Shown: positions 7,980 to 15,861, counted from the first letter of the stretch. The stretch is 31,507 bases of DNA from CAZSPL01 sp964608735 (GCA_964608735.1 CAZSPL010000013.1:1-31507), one strand, 5' to 3'. The notes: generated by a model from the letters alone, not told the origin. Made by a program: numbers and translations.

Positions 7980-10900
7980 TCAGGCCGGCATCTGGTCCTG
8001 CACGCGGAAATGTTCGATGTCGACTTCTCGAGTCATATATTTATATTGCTCGATCTCGCTTAACGGCGGGGCGATGGGTCGCGGTTTCGATGAGACATCG
8101 GCGACGCGCAATATGCCGGTGCCGTTCCATCCGCGAGGCTGCCCGGTGTTCCAGTAGAGGGGCATGAATTCGCCCGCGCCGCGCTTAACGAGGTTTTCGA
8201 GCGCGGCGGTAATATCATCGATCGAATCACCCGGAATGTTCAGCCCGAATTCAGCGGCGATGCCCGAGAGGGCGCGCCATCCTTCGAGTCCCGAGGGGGG
8301 CCTCACGGCATCGGCGTATTCCTTCAGGGCGCCTTCGAAGTTCATGCGGGTGCCGGGTTCTTCAAGGCAGGTGGTACCCGGGATGCTGATGTCGGCGAAA
8401 ACGGTTGTCTCGGTGGAAGTCCAGTCCATCGCGGCAAGGAACTCGATGTCGCGGAAATAGAAGGCAGTGGCGTCGTTGCGCATCGGGTCTTCACCGATAA
8501 TCAATGCGGCCTTGATGTCGCCGCGACTCAGCATGCTTCTGAATTCCGCATGCGACTTCGCGCCGGGGATACCCGGGGGGGCCACTCGTCCCGGTGCGAA
8601 ACCGGCATCGGCGCCGGTGATTTCCATACCCGCGCCGTTGGCGGCGACCCTTGGAAGGAGGAGGTCGGCATGGATACCGAAGGCTCGCAGCAGGATGACG
8701 AAATTGGCGATGGCCGCCATGTCGCCGGGAGCCTGGTCCCTCGGCCTGTCGGGGCTGTGCACGAACACGACACGCTTCGCGTCGCGCACCATTTCCGCCG
8801 TCGCGACGATGCGCGATTCCTCGACACCCGATAATTCGCTGATTGTGCGGGCGCTGTAGTCGGTGAGGTCGCCGATGAATGCGTCGCCGCCCGGAAGTGC
8901 GCTGATTCTATCGCGGTCGAAGGTTCCGTTGTCGATGAGCACCTGTATGACGCCGTTCCAGAAGAGGGAGGCGCGTCCGCGGAACGGGTCGACGACGATC
9001 GAGGCGAGCGGGTCGATGGGGTCCTTCGACGAGTTGGAAACGATGAGCTTCGCGCCATGCTTGACGGCATCGATGATTTCAACGCTCAGCACGAGCTGGT
9101 CTGTTTCGGTATCGGTGTTATTGCAGATGATGAGGCCGGCGTCTTTCACGGCATCCCTTCCGGATGTGGAAGCGGTGAAGCCGAAGGATGCATCGAGCAT
9201 TCCCGACTCCGAGCCCGTTTCGAGTACGGCGAGGGAGCCGATGTTGTTCGTGCCGATGCCGTCGCGCGCTATCCTCGCTGCGATGTAAAGCTCTTCATTC
9301 GTCAACTCGGGCGAAACGAATACGGCGACCGATTGCGGGCCGTGTTTCTCGGCAGTCGATTTCAGCCCGGATGCGATCTTGGCGTATGCCTCATCCCAGG
9401 TAATTTTATTGTGACTGCTTCCATCACGTTCGAGCGGGTTGATCTTGCGGCGGCGGCGTATGAAGAGCTCATTGCCGAAGCGGCCGTAGCGGCAGAGGTA
9501 ATCGCCGGGATCCCCCGAAGACGAAATATAATACCGGCTGTCGCTTATATGTTTCACGGTCACCGGGCATCCGACGGAGCAGAATCCGCAGTGGGACGGG
9601 ATGTCGACGGTATCGAGGCAGGCGCGACCGGGGAAGGGATACTTGATGAGCAGCGCGCCGGTGGGACATGAATCGACACAGTTTCCGCAGGCGACGCAAT
9701 TGGTCTGGGCGAGCGGGTCGTTCATGGCGGGACGCATCTCGGTCTTGAATCCGCGGCCCATCAGCCCGAGCGCGGAAATCGGGAGCACGCGGTCGCAGGT
9801 GCGTATGCATCGCGCGCAGAGGATGCACTTGTTCGGGTCGTAGGCGATGTAGGGATGGCGGTCGTCGACCTTGTGCTTGCGGATGTAGCCCTTGAAATGT
9901 TCCATATCGACGCCGTATTCCCCGGCGTAGAGCCTCAAGGCGCAATCGTCGTAACGGATGCATCCGCAGGCGAGGCACCGGTCGCATTCGTGCATGGTGT
10001 CTTCATATTCATAGCCGGTGGCGACTTCGACGAATTTCCCCTTGCGCTCATCGACGGGAATCTCGTGGACTTCGTGTCGTGGGCTTTCATTGATTTCGCC
10101 AAGCTCGGTCTGTCCGGGCTTCGACCAGAATTTCTTTTCAACGACAAACGGTTTCAACGCGGTTTTTTCACCGGAGAGATATGCGTGTATCGATTTCGCG
10201 GCGCGCTGACCGTCGCGGATTGCATCGATGACCACGGTGGGGCCGTCATCGGCGGCATCGCCACCCGCGAAGAGTCCCTCGATGGAAGTAGCGGTGGTGA
10301 GGGTGTCGATATTTACGGTGCCCCACCGGCTCAGCACCGGGTCATCCTTGCACGCGCAGAAGATGTCGTCTACGAGAGGATGCTGCCCGATTGCCGAGAT
10401 GGCGAGATTGCATGGGAGTTCGAACTCCGAGCCTTCCATCGGGACGGGCCTTCGACGACCGCTGGCATCCGGTTCGCCGAGTTTCATACGTATGCACTTC
10501 AACGCTTTGACACGGTTATTCTCTTTCACGAGCCCGACCGGGGCGGCGAGTTCCATTATCTCGATGCCTTCCTCGATGCATGCTTCTATTTCCATTTTGT
10601 CGGCGGGCATTTCGGCCTTGGTGCGGCGATAGAGCAGGATGACCTTATCGGCGCCGAGACGCCACGAGGTACGCGCGGCATCCATGGCGGTGTTGCCTCC
10701 GCCGACGACGACAATGGTTCCCTTGAGCGGGACGGGTTTGTCGGCCTTCTCTATCAGAAAATCGACGCCCGTGACAACGCCCTCGGTATCGCGCTCTCCT
10801 TCGACGCCCATATCGTTCCCGGCCCACGCACCGGCGGCGACGAAGACCGCATCGTGCTTCCGCTGCAAATCGACGAGGGTTATGTCGCGGCCGATGTGAA

Positions 10901-11690
10901 CGCCGGTCTTGATTTGCGCGCCGGTTGCATCGGTGATGAATTTTATTTCACGGTCGAGGTCGGCTTTCGGCAGGCGGTATTCGGGGATTCCGTAGCGCAG
11001 CATACCGCCGGGCATCGGCATGGATTCGTATAGGACGACATCGTAGCCCTTGAGCCCGAGAAACCACGCGGCGGTGAGTCCGGCGGGTCCCGCGCCTACG
11101 ATCCCGATTGTCTTGCCTTTGGACGGTTCCCTTTCGGGCGCGGAGTCGTATGCACCGGGCATGTCGGTGACATAGCGCTTGATGTTGTTTATGCCGACGG
11201 GCCCGTCGATATCATCGCGGCGGCATACCATCTCGCATTTCCGCACGCATACGCGTCCGCAGATGGCTGGAAGCGGGTTGGTTTCGCGCACGAGGTTAAC
11301 TGCCCTGGAATATTCGCCCATCGCGGCAAGTGCGATATAGCCCTGTGCGTCGACACCGGCGGGGCATCCGAGGTTGCAGGGGGATACGCAATCGGCATAG
11401 TGGTTGCTCAACAGGAGTTCGAGGCAGGATTTGCGCGATGCGATAATCCTCTCGTTCCGTGTTTCGATCTCCATGCCCTCGGCGACGCGAGTCGCGCATG
11501 AGGGGAGGAGATTCCCGCGGCCCTTGACTTCGACCACGCAGAGGAAACAGGAACCGTAGGGGTCGAGTTCCGCGGAATGGCAGAGCGTCGGGATGCGGTC
11601 GAGTTTCTGTTCCTCGACGACTTCGAGGATGGTCTGTCCGGGCCTGGCTTCGATATCCTGTCCGTTGATTTTTATCTTCACGGTATCCAT
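7980..11690 (-). CDS. NuoG/GltD-like fusion: electron-transfer subunit with inactive-looking molybdopterin domain
   Basis: 1236 residues. Domains in order: a plant-type [2Fe-2S] domain (Cys37, 48, 51, 65); a GltD/NfnB-type N-terminal Fe-S region (Cys101, 105, 109 and 144, 148, 152, 156); an FAD/NAD(P) module with GAGPAG (199-204), GGGNTA (330-335) and FAGGDAA; a Cys-rich linker (569-583); two [4Fe-4S] sites (Cys622-632 and 665-675); and an FdhF/NuoG-like C-terminal domain with a [4Fe-4S] site (Cys701, 704, 708, 733). Molybdopterin enzymes carry Cys or Sec shortly after the GTNN segment; here GTNN (813-816) is followed by Ile-Gly-Ser-Leu-Ala-Val-Leu-Glu, with no Cys or Sec. This domain is therefore probably structural, as in NuoG. 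With NuoE/NuoF partners it resembles Stn- or HydABC-type bifurcating complexes. Likely substrates are NAD(P)H and ferredoxin. The ATG follows the NuoF-like stop by 9 nt with an AAGGA site. Confidence 0.9.
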   Translation of the reverse strand: MDTVKIKINGQDIEARPGQTILEVVEEQKLDRIPTLCHSAELDPYGSCFLCVVEVKGRGNLLPSCATRVAEGMEIETRNERIIASRKSCLELLLSNHYADCVSPCNLGCPAGVDAQGYIALAAMGEYSRAVNLVRETNPLPAICGRVCVRKCEMVCRRDDIDGPVGINNIKRYVTDMPGAYDSAPEREPSKGKTIGIVGAGPAGLTAAWFLGLKGYDVVLYESMPMPGGMLRYGIPEYRLPKADLDREIKFITDATGAQIKTGVHIGRDITLVDLQRKHDAVFVAAGAWAGNDMGVEGERDTEGVVTGVDFLIEKADKPVPLKGTIVVVGGGNTAMDAARTSWRLGADKVILLYRRTKAEMPADKMEIEACIEEGIEIMELAAPVGLVKENNRVKALKCIRMKLGEPDASGRRRPVPMEGSEFELPCNLAISAIGQHPLVDDIFCACKDDPVLSRWGTVNIDTLTTATSIEGLFAGGDAADDGPTVVIDAIRDGQRAAKSIHAYLSGEKTALKPFVVEKKFWSKPGQTELGEINESPRHEVHEIPVDERKGKFVEVATGYEYEDTMHECDRCLACGCIRYDDCALRLYAGEYGVDMEHFKGYIRKHKVDDRHPYIAYDPNKCILCARCIRTCDRVLPISALGLMGRGFKTEMRPAMNDPLAQTNCVACGNCVDSCPTGALLIKYPFPGRACLDTVDIPSHCGFCSVGCPVTVKHISDSRYYISSSGDPGDYLCRYGRFGNELFIRRRRKINPLERDGSSHNKITWDEAYAKIASGLKSTAEKHGPQSVAVFVSPELTNEELYIAARIARDGIGTNNIGSLAVLETGSESGMLDASFGFTASTSGRDAVKDAGLIICNNTDTETDQLVLSVEIIDAVKHGAKLIVSNSSKDPIDPLASIVVDPFRGRASLFWNGVIQVLIDNGTFDRDRISALPGGDAFIGDLTDYSARTISELSGVEESRIVATAEMVRDAKRVVFVHSPDRPRDQAPGDMAAIANFVILLRAFGIHADLLLPRVAANGAGMEITGADAGFAPGRVAPPGIPGAKSHAEFRSMLSRGDIKAALIIGEDPMRNDATAFYFRDIEFLAAMDWTSTETTVFADISIPGTTCLEEPGTRMNFEGALKEYADAVRPPSGLEGWRALSGIAAEFGLNIPGDSIDDITAALENLVKRGAGEFMPLYWNTGQPRGWNGTGILRVADVSSKPRPIAPPLSEIEQYKYMTREVDIEHFRVQDQMPA

Positions 11691-11699
11691 CGATATTCC

Positions 11700-13508
11700 T
11701 TAGTCCTTGTATACTGCATCGAAATTACAGCTCGAAATGCACTTCCCGCATTTCACGCATTTTTCGTTATCGATAACGTGAACCCCCTTGGGCTCGCCGG
11801 CGATGGCTTCGACGGGGCAGTTCTTCGCGCAGAGCGTGCACCCGGTGCATTTTTCGGCGTCGATGAAATAATCCACGAGCAGGGCGCAGCTTTTCGCGGG
11901 GCATTTCTTGTCCTTGATATGCGCGATGTATTCGTCGAGGAAATATTTCAGGGTCGTCTGTACCGGGTTGGGGGCGGTCTGTCCGAGTCCGCAGAGGCTG
12001 GATTCCTTGATTTGAATCGACAGTTGGCGGAGGATTTCGATGTCTTCCTCCACTCCCTCGCCGCGTGTGATGCGTTCGAGGATTTCGAGCATGCGAAGGG
12101 TACCGATACGGCAGAAAGTGCATTTGCCGCAGGATTCTTCCTGGGTGAAATCGAGGAAGAAGCGCGCCATGTCGACCATGCAGGTGGTTTCATCCATGAC
12201 CACCATACCGCCGGAGCCCATTATCGCGCCGGTGGGCGGGATGTTCTCGAAGTCGACGGGAGTATCGATGAGCGACGCGGGGATGCATCCGCCCGACGGC
12301 CCGCCCATCTGTACGGCTTTGAATTCCTTGTCTTCCTTGATGCCGCCGCCGACATCGAACACAAGGCGCCGTATGGATATCCCCATGGGGACTTCGGCAA
12401 GCCCGCCGCGTTTGACCTTTCCCGCGAGGGCGAATACCTTTGTGCCGGGGCTTTTATCGGTTCCGAAAGCCCTGTAGGCGTCGGCGCCGTTCACGATTAT
12501 CCATGGGATATTGGCATAGGTCTCGACATTGTTGTTGTTCGTCGGCTTCGCCCAGAGGCCTTTTTCGGCGGGAAAGGGCGGACGTATGCGCGGCATTCCC
12601 CTCTCGCCTTCGATGGATGCGAACAGGGCGGTTTCCTCGCCGCATACGAAAGCCCCCGCGCCCTGTTTTATTTTTATATCGAAATCGAAACCGGTGTCGA
12701 GGATATTTCGTCCGAGGTAACCTTTCTCTCGCGCGGCATCGATTGCGATATTCAGCCGCCTTATTGCGAGGGGATATTCCGCGCGGCAGTAGATGTAGCC
12801 GAAACCCGCGCCGATGGCGCGTCCGCAGATTATCATCCCCTCGATGACGGAATGGGGGTCGCCTTCGAGTACCGAGCGGTCCATGAACGCGCCGGGGTCG
12901 CCCTCGTCGGCGTTGCATACGACGTATTTCACATCGGAGTCGTATCCCGCGGCAAAGGACCATTTAAGTCCCGTGGGAAAACCGGCGCCGCCGCGTCCGC
13001 GAAGTCCCGATGCCTTCACTACTTCGATGATTTCCGCCGGGGTCATTTCAGTGAGGGTTTTTCGCAGGGCCTGGTATCCGCCGGCGTTTTGATATTCGTC
13101 TATGGATTCGGGATCGATGACGCCGGCATTGCGAAGGACGATGCGTTCCTGTGGCGCGATGAACGCCTGCTCGCTTCCGGTGAATCTTTTATATGCGTCT
13201 TCCCCGGCATATTTTTTCGCGACCGGTTCCCTGAGGATCATGTAATTTTCGAGAATTCTTCCGTTTTTAACATGCCCTTCATATATTTCTTCGGCGCGAG
13301 CGGGGGTGACATCGCCGTAGAAAGTGCGCCAGTCGTCATCGCGGACTTCCACTACGGGTTCGCGGTAGCACATGCCGATGCAGCCGGTGATGCGGTGCTC
13401 GGCGATGCATTCAGTTGAGGAATCGCATAGTTGCTGAATTTTCTTGTATGTCTCACGGGCCCCGGCGGAGAGTCCGCAGGTGCCCATACCGACGAGGATT
13501 TTATACAT
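11700..13508 (-). CDS. nuoF: NuoF-like NADH:acceptor oxidoreductase subunit (HydB/HndC type)
   Basis: 602 residues, the longer HydB/HndC form. Residues 1-90 are a thioredoxin-like [2Fe-2S] domain (Cys11, Cys43, Cys47 visible). The FMN/NADH domain has GRGGAGFPTGLKW (171-183) and CNADEGDPGAF (198-208), followed by an SLBB region. The NuoF [4Fe-4S] site is Cys460, 463, 466 and Cys506. The C-terminus adds two ferredoxin clusters (Cys554-564 and 584-594). It oxidises or reduces NAD(H) through FMN and passes electrons to the fusion subunit. In HydB-type enzymes this subunit is the proposed bifurcation centre. ATG with GGAG 7 nt upstream. It is separated from the NuoE-like gene by a repeat and a sequencing gap, but is in the same orientation. 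Confidence 0.95.
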   Translation of the reverse strand: MYKILVGMGTCGLSAGARETYKKIQQLCDSSTECIAEHRITGCIGMCYREPVVEVRDDDWRTFYGDVTPARAEEIYEGHVKNGRILENYMILREPVAKKYAGEDAYKRFTGSEQAFIAPQERIVLRNAGVIDPESIDEYQNAGGYQALRKTLTEMTPAEIIEVVKASGLRGRGGAGFPTGLKWSFAAGYDSDVKYVVCNADEGDPGAFMDRSVLEGDPHSVIEGMIICGRAIGAGFGYIYCRAEYPLAIRRLNIAIDAAREKGYLGRNILDTGFDFDIKIKQGAGAFVCGEETALFASIEGERGMPRIRPPFPAEKGLWAKPTNNNNVETYANIPWIIVNGADAYRAFGTDKSPGTKVFALAGKVKRGGLAEVPMGISIRRLVFDVGGGIKEDKEFKAVQMGGPSGGCIPASLIDTPVDFENIPPTGAIMGSGGMVVMDETTCMVDMARFFLDFTQEESCGKCTFCRIGTLRMLEILERITRGEGVEEDIEILRQLSIQIKESSLCGLGQTAPNPVQTTLKYFLDEYIAHIKDKKCPAKSCALLVDYFIDAEKCTGCTLCAKNCPVEAIAGEPKGVHVIDNEKCVKCGKCISSCNFDAVYKD

Positions 13509-13559
13509 CGGGTTTCTCCGTACGGATTGACATCACTTTACGCCGGTCAGTCGGAAAGA

Positions 13560-13591
13560 CACGGGCAAGCTCGAAGACTCGCGTGCCCGTG
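13560..13591 (+). repeat. Palindromic intergenic repeat beside second assembly gap
   Basis: CACGGGCA (13560-13567) pairs with TGCCCGTG (13584-13591) around a 16-nt loop that contains CTCGAAGACTCG, and the element ends GTGGCACC. Compared with the elements near 2700-2919, the stem core is inverted (GGG/CCC for CCC/GGG), while the CACG...CGTGGCACC frame is kept. CCCGTGGCACCAGGG recurs immediately right of the N-run (13701-13715). Confidence 0.75.
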
Positions 13592-13600
13592 GCACCAGGG

Positions 13601-13700
13601 NNNNNNNNNNNNNNNNNNNNNNNNNNNNNNNNNNNNNNNNNNNNNNNNNNNNNNNNNNNNNNNNNNNNNNNNNNNNNNNNNNNNNNNNNNNNNNNNNNNN
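13601..13700. other. Assembly gap (100 N)
   Basis: Exactly 100 N between the NuoE-like and NuoF-like genes. The 15-mer CCCGTGGCACCAGGG is present on both sides (13586-13600 and 13701-13715), which points to a repeat-induced break, so the real intergenic distance is unknown. Neither flanking gene is interrupted. Confidence 0.97.
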
Positions 13701-13730
13701 CCCGTGGCACCAGGGGGGATGGGAATTAAG

Positions 13731-14252
13731 CTATGCATTCTGAGCGACCTCCGCGGCGGCATCATCTTTTTTCTTGCCTTCCTCCCTGCGGATCTTGCGG
13801 ATGATTTTCCGTGTTTCGGCGGGAGTGAGCTGTCCGTAAGTCTCATCGTCGACCATCATGACCGGCGCGAGGGAACAGCATCCGAGGCATGCCACGGTGA
13901 AGAGGGTGAAGATGCCGTCCTCGGTGGTACCTGCGACTTCCACGCCGAGTTCATCCTGCAGTACGTCGACGAGCATCCTTGCGCCGGCGACGTGGCATGC
14001 GGTGCCGACGCATGTGCGGATGATGTGCTTACCCATGGGGGCGAGGCGGAACTGGCTGTAGAAAGTGATGACGCCGTAGATTTTCGATTCGGGTATATTC
14101 GTGGCGCCGGAGATATATTTTATCGCGCGCCTCGGGATATAGCCGAAATGGTCCTGCGCCGATTGCAGCAGGGGTATCAGCTCGCCGGGAGCGCCGTCAT
14201 AGCGCCACAGGCGGTAGGTGAAATCTTTTTCCTGGTCAACCATCGTATCCAT
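13731..14252 (-). CDS. nuoE: NuoE-like thioredoxin-fold [2Fe-2S] subunit (HydC/HndA type)
   Basis: 173 residues. The family [2Fe-2S] signature is complete: Cys81-x4-Cys86 (TCVGTACHV) and Cys122-x3-Cys126 (ACLGCCSLAP). The N-terminal helical region (Leu-Ile-Pro-Leu-Leu-Gln-Ser-Ala-Gln...Gly-Tyr-Ile-Pro) is also typical. The C-terminus is a short Lys/Arg/Glu-rich tail. It relays electrons within the NuoEFG-like complex. ATG 14252 was chosen; an in-frame ATG at 14243 is an equally possible start because no strong ribosome site separates them. A terminator-like hairpin lies only about 20 nt upstream of the start. Confidence 0.93.
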   Translation of the reverse strand: MDTMVDQEKDFTYRLWRYDGAPGELIPLLQSAQDHFGYIPRRAIKYISGATNIPESKIYGVITFYSQFRLAPMGKHIIRTCVGTACHVAGARMLVDVLQDELGVEVAGTTEDGIFTLFTVACLGCCSLAPVMMVDDETYGQLTPAETRKIIRKIRREEGKKKDDAAAEVAQNA

Positions 14253-14271
14253 CCATCCCGGTGAGCCCGGC

Positions 14272-14301
14272 GAAAAATAAAACGGTGGTATAATCCACCG
14301 T
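14272..14301 (-). terminator. Intrinsic terminator between REC-RAM gene and nuoE
   Basis: On the minus strand a perfect 7-bp stem ACGGTGG / CCACCGT with the six-base loop ATTATA is followed by a T-rich tract TTTTATTTTT. It lies about 65 nt after the REC-RAM stop and 20 nt before the nuoE start. It either ends the REC-RAM transcript or attenuates read-through into nuoE. Confidence 0.75.
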
Positions 14302-14366
14302 GGTCTCCCTCAAAAATAAACGTCCATCCCCCTTGAATAAACGCGTCATCATCACTCACCATTACG

Positions 14367-15356
14367 TTATTCCATCAACTTGATGACCTTGGCATCCCTG
14401 ACCCTGAGCACGCCGTCGATCTGGTTCAGTTTCTCGATAACGCGGTGCGGTTTGCCGATGGCGCCGGTATCGTGGATGAGTCCGACGAGCTTGGTGCCGT
14501 TGTCGATGACGTCGCAGAAGATGACTTCGTCGATGAAGAATACCGTGGTGAAGATGTGCTGTATCGCGTTTTTATCGATGTCGACAATGATGTAGCTGGT
14601 GGTTCCGCGCGTGCCCTGCGAGCCGCCCTCGGCGGGCTCCTTGACGGCTTTCTTGTAGATGCTGATGAACTCGTCGACATCGCGGTCGAGTTTCGGGCGT
14701 TCGACCGGCGATGTGGATACGACATCGACACCGTCGATGGCTTTCACGCGCTCGAACAGTTCCTTGATGGCGTCAACCGATGCGGCCTGGGCGACGAGAA
14801 TGATGTCGACATCGCCGCGTACCGCCTCGGCGGACTGAACGCCCTCGAGCTTGCGCAACTCGTTGAAGATGTCGAGGCTCCTGTTTTCGTCGGTGATCCT
14901 TATGGTCAGGTATGCCGTGACCGATTCCCGCGCGGTGGGCTCTTCATCGAGAACGGCGGTCTTCTCGGCGAGGGTCGTGGAACCGGGCTCGAGCTGGGCG
15001 AGCGCTTTCACGAGGTCGTCGATTTCAAATGGCTTGTCGAGGTATCCCGTGTTGGGTTCCTCGAGGGCGGTCTGCTTGAAAAGGTCGTTTCCGAAGCCCG
15101 TTATAACGAGTACGGGCAGGTCAGGAAATTCGCTCTTGATGACCTTCAATATTTTCAGCCCGTCGATGTCGGGCATGAAGATGTCGGTGACAAGATAGTC
15201 GTAGCCGATTCCTTTTTCCCGCGATTCATGAAGTTCGTGCACGGCGGAGATGCCATCGGGGCAGGCCACGACCGTGAAACCTTCCTGCGTGAGTCCGAAG
15301 GTAAGATTGCGGCGGATTTCCGCTTCGTCGTCAATTACTAAAACCCGTTTTCCCAT
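14367..15356 (-). CDS. Receiver-domain protein with two Lrp/AsnC-like (RAM) domains
   Basis: 329 residues. The receiver domain is intact: Asp9/Asp10, phospho-acceptor Asp58 (LVTDIFMPD), Thr86 and Lys108. Two ferredoxin-like alpha/beta domains follow, at about 140-222 and 250-327. Each has the beta-alpha-beta-beta-alpha-beta layout of the Lrp/AsnC effector (RAM) fold; for instance 'iFNELRKLEGVQSAEAVRGDVDIILV' matches the usual 'eL..lpgV..~~~vtG~yDyll' pattern. No HTH is present, so output is probably protein-protein interaction or ligand-gated oligomerisation. ATG with AGGAG six nt upstream. It is first in the minus-strand cluster, divergent from the Kor-Hdr operon. A palindromic operator overlaps its -10 box. 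Fold assignment of the two C-terminal domains is from pattern only. Confidence 0.85.
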   Translation of the reverse strand: MGKRVLVIDDEAEIRRNLTFGLTQEGFTVVACPDGISAVHELHESREKGIGYDYLVTDIFMPDIDGLKILKVIKSEFPDLPVLVITGFGNDLFKQTALEEPNTGYLDKPFEIDDLVKALAQLEPGSTTLAEKTAVLDEEPTARESVTAYLTIRITDENRSLDIFNELRKLEGVQSAEAVRGDVDIILVAQAASVDAIKELFERVKAIDGVDVVSTSPVERPKLDRDVDEFISIYKKAVKEPAEGGSQGTRGTTSYIIVDIDKNAIQHIFTTVFFIDEVIFCDVIDNGTKLVGLIHDTGAIGKPHRVIEKLNQIDGVLRVRDAKVIKLME

Positions 15357-15388
15357 GAACCTCTCCTTAAACTATTGGCCTCGCATCC

Positions 15389-15406
15389 TTGTGAATTATA
15401 TCACAA
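15389..15406 (-). promoter_or_regulatory. CRP/FNR-type palindrome overlapping an extended -10 box
   Basis: TTGTGA-ATTATA-TCACAA is a perfect 18-bp inverted repeat. It contains TGTGA-N6-TCACA, the established CRP consensus, which is close to the FNR site TTGAT-N4-ATCAA only in layout. Its spacer, read on the minus strand, is TATAAT (15400-15395) preceded by TGA, so it forms a consensus extended -10 (TG-N-TATAAT) about 39 nt upstream of the REC-RAM ATG. A bound regulator should cover the -10 and repress. The cognate regulator is not in the window. Confidence 0.7.
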
Positions 15407-15486
15407 TAATGCGGATTATGCATGTCCGGTTCCAAGGACAAGGCTGCGAATTTTAACATCAAAGTGATTTATAGACAAGTGATAAT

Positions 15487-15527
15487 GAAAAAAAAACGGC
15501 CGGGATTGTGGTTCATAATTCCCCGGC
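15487..15527 (-). terminator. Orphan intrinsic terminator, minus strand
   Basis: On the minus strand GCCGGG (15527-15522) pairs with CCCGGC (15504-15499) around a 17-nt loop and is followed by a run of at least nine T. On the plus strand the same hairpin is preceded, not followed, by the run, so it works only for leftward transcripts. No annotated leftward gene ends here. Confidence 0.7.
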
Positions 15528-15614
15528 TGATGGGCGTTAGCAGTCAGACATGTCACGAAAAGGCCACGGCATCAAAAATGTTATGAAAAAATGGGATTAA
15601 ACAGGTCTTAAGGC

Positions 15615-15643
15615 TTGAAAAAATGGTTCCGGCATGCTATTTT
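15615..15643 (+). promoter_or_regulatory. Sigma-70-like promoter of the kor-hdr operon
   Basis: TTGAAA (15615-15620), a 17-nt spacer and TATTTT (15638-15643) give a good housekeeping promoter pointing at korD, with transcription expected to begin near 15650. No sigma-54 GG-N10-GC element was found in the interval. Confidence 0.65.
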
Positions 15644-15649
15644 CAGCCT

Positions 15650-15731
15650 GTGAGCCATGGGAGGCGAATGCTTGTGAAGGCGTTTACAAGCGGTAAGCTC
15701 GCGCACTAGTTTTAACCGGCGGGTTTTTTTG
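15650..15731 (+). ncRNA. Structured leader or small RNA with terminator-like end
   Basis: After the predicted start site, GCTTGTGAA (15670-15678) pairs with TTTACAAGC (15683-15691) around GGCG, a 9-bp stem with one G-T pair. Next, CGGT..AA (15691-15696) can pair with TT.ACCG (15712-15718), followed by GCGGG and seven T (15724-15730). This is either an attenuator/riboswitch-like leader of the kor-hdr operon or a short independent RNA of about 80 nt. I do not recognise a known riboswitch class (no match by eye to cobalamin, SAM, c-di-GMP, preQ1, or fluoride motifs). Confidence 0.45.
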
Positions 15732-15861
15732 TTCCTTATTGGCTTGTACATTTAGAAGAATTAGGCCCGATGAGGGCTTAATTGTTTTGAATAAAGGAGC
15801 CGGGATTCGGAAGGGGACCGGCCATTATGCCCCTAAACTGTTCCGTTTCCCGAAAGATGCT

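Noticed and set aside
13415..14264. Plus-strand frames running through the second N-run
   Set aside because: They are antisense to nuoE and nuoF ends and cross undetermined bases.
14289..14294. TATAAT as a plus-strand -10 box
   Set aside because: It is the loop of the terminator hairpin, has no -35 and no plus-strand gene follows.
15645..15731. tRNA or 4.5S/6S RNA gene
   Set aside because: No TTCRANNC arm, anticodon arm, SRP GGAAG-type loop or 6S bubble pattern could be found. Only two hairpins and a T-run are present.
15739..15861. Extended korD beginning at TTG 15739
   Set aside because: The extension follows directly on the T-run of the leader hairpin and has no ribosome site. The remaining 105 residues match KorD length.
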